From Pseudomonadota bacterium (lineage in GTDB: Bacteria > Pseudomonadota > Gammaproteobacteria > Ga0077536): a stretch of 64,000 nucleotides of DNA. The DNA lies in the NCBI GenBank assembly GCA_016719885.1, contig JADJYF010000014.1:105001-169000 (forward strand), in the 5' to 3' direction. Positions 35,245-45,589 of this stretch are shown piece by piece (the stretch's first letter is position 1; each line of letters begins with the position of its first letter). Both the position numbers and the translations under genes were made by a program. The notes beneath the pieces are model-generated. The model was not told the DNA's origin, ran no database searches, and saw only the letters and a program-made list of their open reading frames with translations.

Positions 35245-36171
35245 ATGACTCAAGGAAGCTCCACGCCCGCCAGTTTCCAGGCACTGATATTCGAATTGCA
35301 GCGTTACTGGAGCGGTCATGGTTGCGTCATCGCGCAGCCCTACGACATGGAAATGGGCGCCGGCACCTTTCATCCGTCGACCTTCCTGCGCGCCATCGGC
35401 CCCGAGCCGTGGCGGGCGGCCTACGTGCAACCGTCGCGCCGGCCGACCGACGGGCGTTACGGCGACAATCCCAATCGCCTGCAGCACTACTTCCAGTTCC
35501 AGGTGATCCTGAAACCCTCGCCCGACAACATCCAGGAGCTGTACCTCGAGTCGCTGCGCACGCTCGGCATCGATCTCAAGGTGCACGACGTGCGCTTCGT
35601 CGAAGACAACTGGGAATCGCCGACGCTCGGCGCCTGGGGTCTCGGCTGGGAGGTATGGCTGAACGGCATGGAGATCACGCAGTTCACTTACTTCCAGCAG
35701 GTGGGCGGCCTCGACTGCCGGCCGGTGTCGGGCGAGATCACCTATGGCCTCGAGCGCATCGCCATGTACCTGCAGGGCGTCAACTCGGTCTACGACCTGC
35801 TGTGGACCGAATCAGCCGGCGGTCGCGTGACCTACGGCGACGTCTACCATCAGAACGAAGTGGAGATGTCCGCCTACAACTTCGAGCATGCCGACACGGC
35901 GGCGCTGTTCGCGTGGTTCGACCAGTGCGAAGCGGCCGCCACGCGCATGATTGAAGTCAACCTGCCGCTGCCCGCCTACGAGCAGATGCTCAAGGCGTCC
36001 CATACCTTCAACCTGCTGGACGCGCGTCGCGCGCTGTCGGTGACGGAACGCCAGCGCTACATCCTGCGCGTGCGCACCCTCGCGCGCGCCGTCGCCGAGA
36101 CCTATCACGCCGCGCGCGAGAAGCTCGGCTTTCCGCTGCTGGCAGCGAGCAAGGAGGGGCAGCCGGCATGA
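35245..36171 (+). CDS. glyQ: glycyl-tRNA synthetase alpha subunit
   Basis: Catalytic subunit of the alpha2-beta2 class II enzyme, 308 residues. FQALIFELQRYWSGHGCVI, EMGAGTFHPSTFLRAIGPE and GLERIAMYLQG are diagnostic. The ATG at 35245 gives the expected N-terminus; an open upstream extension is rejected. The stop overlaps glyS (ATGA). Confidence 0.99.
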   Translation: MTQGSSTPASFQALIFELQRYWSGHGCVIAQPYDMEMGAGTFHPSTFLRAIGPEPWRAAYVQPSRRPTDGRYGDNPNRLQHYFQFQVILKPSPDNIQELYLESLRTLGIDLKVHDVRFVEDNWESPTLGAWGLGWEVWLNGMEITQFTYFQQVGGLDCRPVSGEITYGLERIAMYLQGVNSVYDLLWTESAGGRVTYGDVYHQNEVEMSAYNFEHADTAALFAWFDQCEAAATRMIEVNLPLPAYEQMLKASHTFNLLDARRALSVTERQRYILRVRTLARAVAETYHAAREKLGFPLLAASKEGQPA

Positions 36172-38246
36172 GCCGCCACGACAATCTGCTGGTTGAACTC
36201 GGCACCGAGGAACTGCCGCCCAAGGCGCTGTTGAACTTGTCCGAGGCGTTTGCCGCCGGCCTCGACAAGCTGTTGCGCGGCGCCGGCTTCGAATTCACCG
36301 CTCTCGAACGCTACGCCACGCCGCGGCGCCTCGCCCTGCGCGTGGAGCAGATCGCTGCCGAACAGCCCGAGCGCGTCGAAACCCGCCGCGGCCCGGCGCT
36401 CGGCGCCGCCTTCGACGCCAGCGGCGCGCCGACCAAGGCCGCGCAGGGATTTGCGCGATCCTGCGGCGTCGAGGTCAGTGCCCTCGGGCGCCTGAAGAGC
36501 GACGAAGGTGAATGGCTGAGCTTCGAACAGCGGGTGGCGGGACGCCGCTTGTTCGATGTGCTGCCCGAGATGGTCAACCAGGCGCTGGCCGGTTTGCCGA
36601 TTCCCAAGCGCATGCGCTGGGGCGCGCACAGCGCCGAATTCGTGCGACCGGTGCACTGGGTGGTGATGCTCTATGGCAGCGAGGTGGTGGCGGGTGAAGT
36701 GCTGGGCCTCGCCGCCGATCGCGTGACGCGCGGTCATCGCTTCATGCATGGCGCACCAATCGCGCTGGCCCACGCCGACGACTACGTCGCGAGCCTGGCG
36801 TCGCCGGGCTATGTGATCGCACCCTTCGCCGCGCGTCGCGATCGTGTGCGCGCCCTGATTGAAGCAAGCGCGGCGAGCGAAGGCGGTACGGCGGTCATCG
36901 ACGACGCGCTGCTCGATGAAGTGACCGCGCTGGTGGAATGGCCGGTGCCGATCTGCGGCAGTTTCGATGCCCATTTTCTCGAACTGCCCGGCGAAGTGCT
37001 GATCGCGTCCATGCAGGGCCATCAGAAATATTTCCCGATCCGCGACGCCCACGGCGCGCTGCGCAATCGCTTCATCACGCTCGCCAACCTCGAGAGCGCG
37101 GCGCCGGAAGCGATCCGCGCCGGCAACGAGCGCGTCATCCGTCCGCGCCTGTCGGACGCCGATTTCTTCTACCGCGCCGACCGCGCCAAGCGTCTCGACA
37201 GCCGCCTGCCGGGGCTGGACAGCATGATGTACGAGAAGCGTCTCGGCTCGCTGGGCGACAAGACGCGGCGCATCGTCAGTCTCGCCGCCACGCTGGCCAG
37301 CGCCTGCGGCGCGGATTCGGCGCTGGCGGGCCGCGCCGCCGAGCTGTCGCGATGCGACCTGCTATCGGACCTGGTCGGCGAATTCCCGGAGCTGCAGGGC
37401 ACCATGGGCAGCTACTACGCGGCCGCCGATGGCGAGGCGGGCGAAGTGAGCGTGGCCCTCGGCGAGTTCTACCAGCCGCGCTTTTCCGGCGATGCCATTC
37501 CCGCCACCGAGGTCGGTCGCGCGGTGGCGCTGGCGGACAAGCTCGATTCGCTGGTCGGCATCTTCGGCATCGGCTCGGCGCCGACCGGCGATCGCGATCC
37601 CTTTGCCCTGCGCCGCGCCGCCATCGGCCTGTTGCGCATCGTCATCGAGGCCGACATCGCGCTCGATCTGCGCGAGGCCATCGACTTCGCGCTGGCGACC
37701 TATGCCGGCGTCAAGCTGGCGCCCGACACCGCCGAGCAGGTGTACGCGTTCGTGCGCGAACGGCTGCGCGGCTATTACCTCGAGCGCGGCACGCCCAACG
37801 ACGTGTGCGCGGCGGTATTCGCCAATGACCCGAGTTCGCCCGCGGAAGTGGCGCGCCGCCTGGTGGCCGTCAGCGGCTTCCGCGCCTTGCCGGCCGCCGC
37901 GGCGCTGGCCGCCGCCAACAAGCGCATTGCCAACATCCTGAAGAAGCTCGATGCGCCGCCGGCGGCCAAGGTCGATGACACGCTGCTGGCGGATCCCGCC
38001 GAGCGCGAGTTGGCGGCGCGCTACGCGGCGCTGGCGCCGCAGGCGGAACAGCTCTTCCTTGCGCGCGAATACACCCGCTACATGGAATTGCTGGCCTCGC
38101 TGCGTGAACCGGTCGACGCCTTCTTCGACGGCGTGATGGTGATGTGCGAGGACGCCGCGCTGCGTGCCAATCGCCTCGCGCTGCTGGCGCAACTGCATGC
38201 GCTGTTCACGCGGGTGGCCGATATCGCGCGCCTGCACGACGCCTGA
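36168..38246 (+). CDS. glyS: glycyl-tRNA synthetase beta subunit
   Basis: tRNA-recognising subunit, 692 residues. It starts NLLVELGTEELPPKAL and contains the HD-like RADFFYRADR region (SDADFFYRADRAKRLDSRL), MQGHQKYFP and, in the C-terminal domain, AANKRIANILKK. Coupled to glyQ by a 4-base overlap, so the two subunits are made together. Confidence 0.99.
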   Translation: MSRHDNLLVELGTEELPPKALLNLSEAFAAGLDKLLRGAGFEFTALERYATPRRLALRVEQIAAEQPERVETRRGPALGAAFDASGAPTKAAQGFARSCGVEVSALGRLKSDEGEWLSFEQRVAGRRLFDVLPEMVNQALAGLPIPKRMRWGAHSAEFVRPVHWVVMLYGSEVVAGEVLGLAADRVTRGHRFMHGAPIALAHADDYVASLASPGYVIAPFAARRDRVRALIEASAASEGGTAVIDDALLDEVTALVEWPVPICGSFDAHFLELPGEVLIASMQGHQKYFPIRDAHGALRNRFITLANLESAAPEAIRAGNERVIRPRLSDADFFYRADRAKRLDSRLPGLDSMMYEKRLGSLGDKTRRIVSLAATLASACGADSALAGRAAELSRCDLLSDLVGEFPELQGTMGSYYAAADGEAGEVSVALGEFYQPRFSGDAIPATEVGRAVALADKLDSLVGIFGIGSAPTGDRDPFALRRAAIGLLRIVIEADIALDLREAIDFALATYAGVKLAPDTAEQVYAFVRERLRGYYLERGTPNDVCAAVFANDPSSPAEVARRLVAVSGFRALPAAAALAAANKRIANILKKLDAPPAAKVDDTLLADPAERELAARYAALAPQAEQLFLAREYTRYMELLASLREPVDAFFDGVMVMCEDAALRANRLALLAQLHALFTRVADIARLHDA

Positions 38247-38250
38247 CGCG

Positions 38251-38781
38251 ATGCGCACGCTGCTGCTCGATCGTGACGGCGTGATCAACCAGGATTCGCG
38301 TGACTACATCCGCTCGCCCAGCCATTGGCGCGCGCTGCCGGGCGCGCTCGAAGCGATGGCGCGTGCGCAACGGGCCGGCTTCCGACTGGTGGTCGTCAGC
38401 AATCAATCGGGGCTCGCGCGCGGTCTGTTCGGCATCCGCGAATTGAACGCCATTCACCAGCGCCTGTGCGACGAGCTGGCGCGCTTCGGCGGCCGCGTCG
38501 AAGCCTTCTTCTTCTGCCCGCACCTGCCCAGCGAGGACTGCAACTGCCGCAAGCCGCGCGCCGGCCTGCTGTTGTCGCTGGGTGAACGCCTGGGCATCGA
38601 CCTCGCGCGCACCACCTTCATCGGCGACCGCGTCAGCGATGTGCGCGCGGCGCGCGCGGTGGGCGCCCGCCCGATGCTGGTGCGCACCGGCATCGACCCC
38701 ATCAATCCCGATGAACTCGCGCCTTGCGGCCCGGTGGAAATCTTCGACGCGCTGCCGGACGCGGTGGCGGCCCTGGTGTAG
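38251..38781 (+). CDS. gmhB: D-glycero-beta-D-manno-heptose-1,7-bisphosphate 7-phosphatase
   Basis: HAD-family phosphatase for the LPS heptose precursor, 176 residues. The nucleophile motif is LLDRDGVINQD, and the zinc loop CPHLPSEDCNCRKP with its Cys/His ligands is specific for GmhB. It starts four bases after the glyS stop, and plsC follows after two bases. glyQ-glyS-gmhB-plsC is a common gammaproteobacterial order. Confidence 0.96.
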   Translation: MRTLLLDRDGVINQDSRDYIRSPSHWRALPGALEAMARAQRAGFRLVVVSNQSGLARGLFGIRELNAIHQRLCDELARFGGRVEAFFFCPHLPSEDCNCRKPRAGLLLSLGERLGIDLARTTFIGDRVSDVRAARAVGARPMLVRTGIDPINPDELAPCGPVEIFDALPDAVAALV

Positions 38782-38783
38782 AC

Positions 38784-39509
38784 ATGGCCAAGTTCCGCTC
38801 GATCGTCTTCTACACTGGGCTCGCGCCGCTGACGGTGCTGTTCAGCTTCATCGGCATCGCCATCCTGCCGCTGCCGCGTCCGTGGCGTTACGCCGTCATC
38901 ACGCGCTGGTCACGGCTGACCATCGCCTGGTTGAAACTCGCCTGCGGCCTCGACTGGCGGGTCACGGGTCGCGAGAACATTCCCGCCACGCCGGGCGTGA
39001 TCCTGTGCAAACACCAATCGGCATGGGAGACCATCACGCTGCAGCTGATCTTTCCGCGCCAGTCGCAGGTATTGAAGAAGGAACTGCTGCACGTGCCGTT
39101 CTTCGGTTGGGGCCTGGCCAGCCTGAATCCGATCGCCATCGACCGCAAGGCCGGCACCAAGGCGCTGCGCACCGTGCTCGAACTCGGCGCCGAGCGCATC
39201 AGGCAAGGCTGGTGGGTGCTGCTGTTCCCGGAAGGCACACGCATCGCGCCGGGCGAAAAAGGTCGCTACACGCAGACCGGCGCGGCGCTGGCGCTGGCGG
39301 CGGAAACCGTGGTGGTGCCGGTCGCGCACAACGCCGGCGTGTTCTGGGCGCGCAATGCCCTGACCAAGTATCCCGGCACCATCGATGTCGTGATCGGCCC
39401 GCCCATCGAAACCACGGGCAAGAGCGCCAAGGCCATCACCGTCGAAGCGGAACACTGGATCGAACAGACCTGCGCGCGCCTGCCACGCACGCCCGGCGGC
39501 TCGGCGTAG
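38784..39509 (+). CDS. plsC: 1-acyl-sn-glycerol-3-phosphate acyltransferase
   Basis: Makes phosphatidic acid at the inner membrane, 241 residues. An N-terminal hydrophobic helix (LAPLTVLFSFIGIAILPL) precedes the acyltransferase domain. The first motif reads KHQSAWET, so the catalytic box is HX4E in place of the usual HX4D, a variant I recall from proteobacterial homologues in this position. LLFPEGTRIAPGE is motif III, and NPIAIDRKAG is the substrate loop. Confidence 0.94.
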   Translation: MAKFRSIVFYTGLAPLTVLFSFIGIAILPLPRPWRYAVITRWSRLTIAWLKLACGLDWRVTGRENIPATPGVILCKHQSAWETITLQLIFPRQSQVLKKELLHVPFFGWGLASLNPIAIDRKAGTKALRTVLELGAERIRQGWWVLLFPEGTRIAPGEKGRYTQTGAALALAAETVVVPVAHNAGVFWARNALTKYPGTIDVVIGPPIETTGKSAKAITVEAEHWIEQTCARLPRTPGGSA

Positions 39510-39559
39510 CGCGGTCCGACCCTTTACCATTGACCGACATATTTTTGGATAGCCAGGCC

Positions 39560-40567
<1,008 letters not shown>

Positions 40568-40577
40568 ACCCGCGCGC

Positions 40578-41993
40578 TCACACGTCGAGATCGAGCTCCT
40601 TGATCTTGCGCGTGAGCGTATTGCGTCCCCAGCCCAGGAGCTTGGCCGCTTCCTGACGACGTCCGCGCGTCGCCTTCAAGGCCACCTCGATCATGGTGGT
40701 TTCGAAGCGCGGCACCGCCTCGGCGAGGATCGGCGATTCACCGGCACTGCGGGTACGCAGTTCCGCCCACTGACGCAAGGCCGTCTCCCAGTCCGCCGGT
40801 CCGGCGCTGGCCTGCACTTCGCCGTCGGCCAACAGCTCGGCCGGCAGATCCTCGGTATCGATCTCGCGCGACGGCGCCATGATCATCACGCGCCGGCATA
40901 CGTTCTCGAGCTGGCGTACGTTGCCGGGCCAGGCAAAGCGCCGCATCACCTCCAGTGCGCGCGGCAGCAGCTTCTTGGGTTCGACCTGCAGTTCGCTGGC
41001 GGTCGCGCGCAGGAAATGATCCGACAGCGCTTCCAGATCGTCGGCGCGCGCGCGCAGTGGTGGCAACTGCAGGCGAATGACGTTCAGGCGGTGGAACAGG
41101 TCTTCGCGGAAGTGCCCCGCGCGCACGCTCTGCTCGAGATGCTGATGGGTGGCGGCGATGACACGCACGTCGACGCGCACCGGCTCGTGACCACCGACGC
41201 GGTAGAACTCGCCGTCGGCGAGCACACGCAACAGGCGCGTCTGCAGCTCGGCCGGCATGTCGCCGATTTCGTCCAGGAACAAGGTGCCACCATTGGCCTG
41301 TTCGAAGCGCCCGATGCGCTGCACGGCAGCGCCGGTGAAGGCGCCTTTCTCGTGGCCGAACAGCTCCGATTCCAAGAGATCGCGCGGGATGGCGGCGGTG
41401 TTCAAGGCGATGAAGGGTTTGTTCGCGCGCGGGCTGTGACGGTGCAGGGCGCGCGCGACGAGTTCCTTGCCCGTGCCCGACTCGCCGGTCAGCAACACCG
41501 TCATGTTGGAATTGGACAGCCTGCCGATGGCGCGAAACACTTCCTGCATGGGCGCCGACGAGCCGATGATTTCCGGCACCGGCGTATTGTCCGCCGGTTC
41601 GGATTCGACGCTCGCGCCGGCGGCGGATTTGCGCAGCGCACGACGCACGATATTGATGACGTCATCGACATCGAAAGGCTTGGGCATGTACTCGAACGCG
41701 CCACCACGGAACGCGGCCACCGCGCGGTCGAGATCGGCGTAGGCGGTCATGATGATGACCGGCAGCTGCGGATGCGCGGACTGCACCGCCTGCAGCAGCG
41801 CCAGGCCATCGGTGCCGGGCATGCGGATGTCGGTGATGATGACGTCCGGCTCGAACTTCTCCAGTCGCGCGAGCACCTTGTCGGCGTTCTCGAAGCTGCG
41901 CGTGGCGACGTGCTCTTTCTCGAGAGCACGCTCCAGGACCCAGCGGATAGCGCGGTCGTCGTCGACGATCCACACTTCGTGCTGTCGATTCAT
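40578..41993 (-). CDS. ntrC: nitrogen regulation response regulator NtrC
   Basis: Sigma-54 activator for nitrogen limitation, 471 residues. Receiver domain with acidic residues DDD at 11-13 and phospho-acceptor Asp55 in IITDIRMPGTDG; central AAA+ domain with Walker A LLTGESGTGKELVARAL, the sigma-54 contact loop GAFTGA and Walker B GGTLFLDEIGDMP; C-terminal Fis-type helix-turn-helix (RRQEAAKLLGWGRNTLTRKI). Its ATG overlaps the ntrB stop. It probably acts on the glnA promoter at 45475-45490. Confidence 0.98.
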   Translation of the reverse strand: MNRQHEVWIVDDDRAIRWVLERALEKEHVATRSFENADKVLARLEKFEPDVIITDIRMPGTDGLALLQAVQSAHPQLPVIIMTAYADLDRAVAAFRGGAFEYMPKPFDVDDVINIVRRALRKSAAGASVESEPADNTPVPEIIGSSAPMQEVFRAIGRLSNSNMTVLLTGESGTGKELVARALHRHSPRANKPFIALNTAAIPRDLLESELFGHEKGAFTGAAVQRIGRFEQANGGTLFLDEIGDMPAELQTRLLRVLADGEFYRVGGHEPVRVDVRVIAATHQHLEQSVRAGHFREDLFHRLNVIRLQLPPLRARADDLEALSDHFLRATASELQVEPKKLLPRALEVMRRFAWPGNVRQLENVCRRVMIMAPSREIDTEDLPAELLADGEVQASAGPADWETALRQWAELRTRSAGESPILAEAVPRFETTMIEVALKATRGRRQEAAKLLGWGRNTLTRKIKELDLDV

Positions 41994-43060
41994 TGCTGTT
42001 CTCCCACAGGCAACCATACGGAAAATTCAGTGTGTCCGGGCTCGCTCTCGAAGCCGATGAGCCCGCCCTGGCGATGCACCAGCGATTGCGCGATGGGCAG
42101 GCCCAGTCCCGAGCCATCGGCGCGCCCCGAGACGAGCGGAAAGAAAATGCTGGTGGCCAGCGCCGGATCGACGCCTGGCCCGTTGTCTATCACCTGCGTG
42201 CGGATCACCAGGCGATGCAGGGTATTGCCGATGGTGAACTTGCGTTGGATGCGTGTGCGCAAGGTCACCGTACCGCCCTGCCCTTCGATGGCCTGCACCG
42301 CGTTGCGCACCAGGTTGAGAAAGGCCTGCACCAGTTGATCGCGATCCGCGCAGATCTCCGGCAGGCTCGGATCGTAATCGCGCACGATTTCAACGGCGCC
42401 GCCGCGCTCCACCGACACCACCTGGCGCACATGCTCCAGCACGTCGTGGATGTTGAGCGTCTGCTTGTTGGATTCGCCGCGCGGCCCCAGCATGCGGTCC
42501 ACCAGGGTGCGCAGACGGTCGGCCTCGCCAATGATGATCTGGGTGTACTCGGCGAGCTTCTGATCTTCGAGTTCGCGCTCCAGGAGCTGCGCCGCGCCGC
42601 GAATGCCGCCCAGCGGGTTCTTGATCTCGTGCGCGAGCCCCTGCAGCAGCACCGACGAGACCTGGTTGCGCATCAGCATGTTGCCTTCGAGCTGGATGCG
42701 CTGATGGCGCTCGACATTGGTCATCTCGATCAAGACCAGGCACGGGTCACTGCCGTTACGCCACAGCGGCGTGATGGTGCAGTCGACCGTCGTGACATTG
42801 ACCCGGCCCAGCCTGAGGTCGAGATCGCGTTCGGTGAACGAGCGCCCTTCAAGCAGCGCGCGCCGCGCCGCCGCGATCAGTTCATCGGCGCCGGGCAGCA
42901 CATCGGGCAAGGACAGGTCGCGCAGGCGGGTTTCGCTGGTCGCGATGAGCGACTGGGCCGCGGCATTGACCCGCACCAGGCGCAGCCGCTCGTCGACCAT
43001 GATGACGGCGGTGGCCAGGGCCTCGAGAAGGTCAATATCAGGGTCGTTACACGGCATCAT
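41990..43060 (-). CDS. ntrB: nitrogen regulation sensor kinase NtrB
   Basis: Cytoplasmic kinase/phosphatase controlled by PII, 356 residues: N-terminal PAS-like domain, phospho-accepting His144 in GLAHEIKNPLGGIRGAAQ, then ATPase domain with NLVRNAVQAIEG and DNGPGV and GLGLPIAQSLV. No membrane segment is present, as expected for NtrB. ntrB-ntrC is coupled by a 4-base overlap (ATGA). It lies downstream of glnA with a DUF4124 gene between. Confidence 0.98.
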   Translation of the reverse strand: MMPCNDPDIDLLEALATAVIMVDERLRLVRVNAAAQSLIATSETRLRDLSLPDVLPGADELIAAARRALLEGRSFTERDLDLRLGRVNVTTVDCTITPLWRNGSDPCLVLIEMTNVERHQRIQLEGNMLMRNQVSSVLLQGLAHEIKNPLGGIRGAAQLLERELEDQKLAEYTQIIIGEADRLRTLVDRMLGPRGESNKQTLNIHDVLEHVRQVVSVERGGAVEIVRDYDPSLPEICADRDQLVQAFLNLVRNAVQAIEGQGGTVTLRTRIQRKFTIGNTLHRLVIRTQVIDNGPGVDPALATSIFFPLVSGRADGSGLGLPIAQSLVHRQGGLIGFESEPGHTEFSVWLPVGEQQ

Positions 43061-43239
43061 TTTCAGGCAAGCAGTTTGCGCTCTTTTGGTGCACGCGTTC
43101 CAAGCCTTTGATGGTCGCTACACCGTTTGACCCTTCATCCGGCCATAAGGAGGCCGAATTCGGGCGTGCGGGCGACGGCCCGCGTCCGGGAAGCACCTGG
43201 CGGGTGCCCTCAGGTTAACAAGGGCAAAATTCGGACCAA

Positions 43240-43827
43240 TTACCTGGGCTTGGGGGGCGTGGGCAGGGAAGGTCGATGGGACTTGCCGGTCTTGGGGTCG
43301 GCAACGGAGGTTTTGTGGAAATGGAAGACCGTCGCGGTGGAGCGAATCAATTCAGCGCCCCCCGCATCGACCACCGCCGCCGCGAGCTGGTGGCTGCCGC
43401 GCGCCATGCCCGGCAGCACGAATTGCGGACTGTCGCTGGGCTCCCCGGCGGCGACGCCGTCGACATACAGCACCACACGGTGGCCGAGATCGACCATCAA
43501 CGCCGGTTCGATGGCGACATCGACGGCGACCGACTGCTGGTCACGCAAGGTCTCGTCGTCGGGCGGGGCCACCACTTCGATGCTCGAATACGACGTCGGC
43601 TGGTCGGGAGTGGCGGATAACTCGGCCGCGGCGTCGGCCGGCTTGGCCGACTCGACCGGCGGCTCACCGGGGATGACCGTGGTCGGGCCCAGTTCGATGA
43701 TTTGTGCACCATCGTGGGGCTGGTCCGAAAAGATCACGTTGCCGTCGGCGTCTTTCCAGCGGTACACCTCGGCCTGCACATCGCCGAGAGCGGCCAGGAG
43801 CAAGAGCAGCAAGGGCAGGCGCATCAT
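43240..43827 (-). CDS. DUF4124-domain exported protein
   Basis: Protein of about 195 residues with a signal peptide (MMRLPLLLLLLAALGDVQA). The short N-terminal DUF4124 module begins EVYRWKDADGNVIFSDQPH. A Pro/Ala-rich linker and a C-terminal beta-rich region (VVLYVDGVAAGEPSDSPQFV) follow. Function unknown. A gene of this kind between glnA and ntrB is common in gammaproteobacteria. The start is the first of two adjacent ATGs. Confidence 0.87.
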   Translation of the reverse strand: MMRLPLLLLLLAALGDVQAEVYRWKDADGNVIFSDQPHDGAQIIELGPTTVIPGEPPVESAKPADAAAELSATPDQPTSYSSIEVVAPPDDETLRDQQSVAVDVAIEPALMVDLGHRVVLYVDGVAAGEPSDSPQFVLPGMARGSHQLAAAVVDAGGAELIRSTATVFHFHKTSVADPKTGKSHRPSLPTPPKPR

Positions 43828-43896
43828 GGTCTTCGCGGCCAAATCTGGGTTCCAGGCGCCAGTCTATAGGTCGCCCAGGCAAAAAACAGCCGGCAC

Positions 43897-43922
43897 AAAA
43901 AAGCCCCCGTGAGGGGGCTTTT
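43897..43922 (-). terminator. intrinsic terminator after glnA
   Basis: A perfect 10-bp stem (AAAAGCCCCC and GGGGGCTTTT) with loop gtga. On the minus strand it is followed by a run of six T. It would end glnA transcription before the DUF4124-ntrBC genes, so those need read-through or a promoter of their own. Confidence 0.88.
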
Positions 43923-43943
43923 CCGCAAGTTGTGTCAGCGCGC

Positions 43944-45353
43944 TCAGACGCTGTAGTACATCTCGTATTCCACCGGGTGGGTGGACATGCGCAGCGTGGT
44001 GACGTCCTGCATCTTCAGCTCGATGTAGGCGTCGATCGCGTCGTCGGACAGCACGCCGCCGGCCTTCAGGAATTCGCGATCGCCATCCAAGGCCTCGAGA
44101 GCCTGGTCCAACGAATGGCAGACCGTCGGAATGCCCTTCGACTCTTCCGGCGACAGGTCGTAGAGATCCTTGTCCATCGCATCGCCCGGGTGGGTCTTGT
44201 TGAGGATGCCGTCGATGCCGGCCATCATCATGGCCGCGAAGCCGAGATAGGGGTTGGCGGACGGATCCGGGAAGCGCACTTCGATACGACGCGCCTTCGG
44301 GCTGAACACCCACGGAATACGCACTGAAGCCGAACGATTGCGCGAAGAGTAGGCCAGGAACACCGGCGCTTCGAAGCCCGGCACCAGGCGCTTGTAGCTG
44401 TTGGTACCCGGGTTGGTGAAGGCGTTGATGGCCTTGGCGTGCTTGATGATGCCGCCGATGTAATACAGCGCAATGTCGGACAGGCCGCCGTAGCCGTCGC
44501 CGGCAAACAGGTTCTTGCCATCCTTCGCCAGCGACTGGTGCACATGCATGCCGCTGCCGTTGTCGCCGACCAGCGGCTTGGGCATGAAGGTCGCGGTCTT
44601 GCCATAGCCATGCGCGACGTTGTGCACGACGTATTTCAGAATCTGGGTGGCGTCGGCGCGCTTGACCAGGGTGTCGAAGCGGGTACCGATTTCGCACTGA
44701 CCGGCGGTCGCCACTTCGTGGTGATGCACTTCCACCGGCACGCCCATCTGCTCGAGGACCAGGCACATGGTCGAGCGGATGTCCTGCAGCGAATCGATCG
44801 GCGGCACCGGGAAATAGCCGCCCTTCACGCCCGGACGGTGACCGATGTTGCCGTCGTCGAACACCTTGGCGGAGTTCCAGGAGCTTTCGTCGGAATCGAC
44901 GTTGAAGAACGAGCCCTTCATTTCCACGCCCCAGCGGACGTCATCGAAGATGAAGAATTCAGGCTCGGGACCAAAGTACGCGGTGTCACCGACGCCGGAC
45001 GCCTTCAAATAGGCTTCGGCGCGCTTGGCCACCGAACGCGGGCAGCGGATGTACCCTTCGCCGGTCGCCGGCTCGACGACGTCACAGCGAACGATCAGGG
45101 TCTTTTCTTCGAAGAAAGGATCCATCACGGCAGTCGACGGATCGGGCATGAGGATCATGTCGGATTCGTTGATGCCCTTCCAACCGGCGATGGACGAGCC
45201 ATCGAACATCTTGCCTTCTTCGAAGAACTCGTCATTGCATTCGCGCGACGGTACGGTGAGATGCTGCTCCTTGCCCTTGGTATCCGTGAACCGGATATCG
45301 ACGAATTTGACTTCTTCGTCCTTGATCGTCTGCAGAATGCTCTCGACTGACAT
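43944..45353 (-). CDS. glnA: glutamine synthetase type I
   Basis: Dodecameric ammonia-assimilating enzyme, 469 residues as in E. coli. MFDGSSIAGWKGINESDM, GSGMHVHQSL and the adenylylation Tyr in KDLYDLSPEES near residue 400 are present, so activity should be under GlnE control. The ATG at 45353 has a strong GGAGGAAT Shine-Dalgarno sequence. A sigma-54 promoter and NtrC-like sites lie in the upstream gap, and ntrBC are downstream. Confidence 0.99.
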   Translation of the reverse strand: MSVESILQTIKDEEVKFVDIRFTDTKGKEQHLTVPSRECNDEFFEEGKMFDGSSIAGWKGINESDMILMPDPSTAVMDPFFEEKTLIVRCDVVEPATGEGYIRCPRSVAKRAEAYLKASGVGDTAYFGPEPEFFIFDDVRWGVEMKGSFFNVDSDESSWNSAKVFDDGNIGHRPGVKGGYFPVPPIDSLQDIRSTMCLVLEQMGVPVEVHHHEVATAGQCEIGTRFDTLVKRADATQILKYVVHNVAHGYGKTATFMPKPLVGDNGSGMHVHQSLAKDGKNLFAGDGYGGLSDIALYYIGGIIKHAKAINAFTNPGTNSYKRLVPGFEAPVFLAYSSRNRSASVRIPWVFSPKARRIEVRFPDPSANPYLGFAAMMMAGIDGILNKTHPGDAMDKDLYDLSPEESKGIPTVCHSLDQALEALDGDREFLKAGGVLSDDAIDAYIELKMQDVTTLRMSTHPVEYEMYYSV

Positions 45354-45474
45354 GGGGTAATTCCTCCAACCATCCACTTAAAGAAAAAAACGTTAGGCCT
45401 GACGCAAAAATTTGTCGCAGAAAGCATGCACGCCAAGAGAAAGGCTGCCCGGTCTGCCGTATGCGCCAAATCCG

Positions 45475-45490
45475 AGCACGATGTGTGCCA
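45475..45490 (-). promoter_or_regulatory. sigma-54 promoter of glnA
   Basis: On the minus strand TGGCACACATCGTGCT fits TGGCAC-N5-TTGCW at all positions but one, with the required 12-base GG-to-GC spacing. The predicted transcript start is near 45464, giving a leader of about 110 bases. Confidence 0.85.
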
Positions 45491-45540
45491 ATGCTAAGCC
45501 ATTGAATCTGCGAACACTAGCCGCCATTCGGGCGCAAAAC

Positions 45541-45586
45541 GCACCAAAATAAAGCGCGCCTGTTTTGATTCGCACCAATAGAGCGC
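45541..45586. promoter_or_regulatory. two NtrC-like binding sites upstream of glnA
   Basis: GCACCA half-sites begin at 45541 and 45572, 31 bases apart, about three helical turns. The second, GCACCAATAGAGCGC (45572-45586), keeps most of the dyad GCACY-A-N5-GGTGC; the first is a weaker half-site. Their centres are about 84 and 115 bases upstream of the predicted glnA start, much like the enhancer pair of E. coli glnA. Confidence 0.6.
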
Positions 45587-45589
45587 AAA

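Noticed and set aside
45525..45560. A second sigma-54-like match near the NtrC sites (TGGTGCGTTTTGCGCC on the minus strand)
   Set aside because: The TTGC block is two bases out of register; it overlaps the NtrC half-site, which explains the similarity better.
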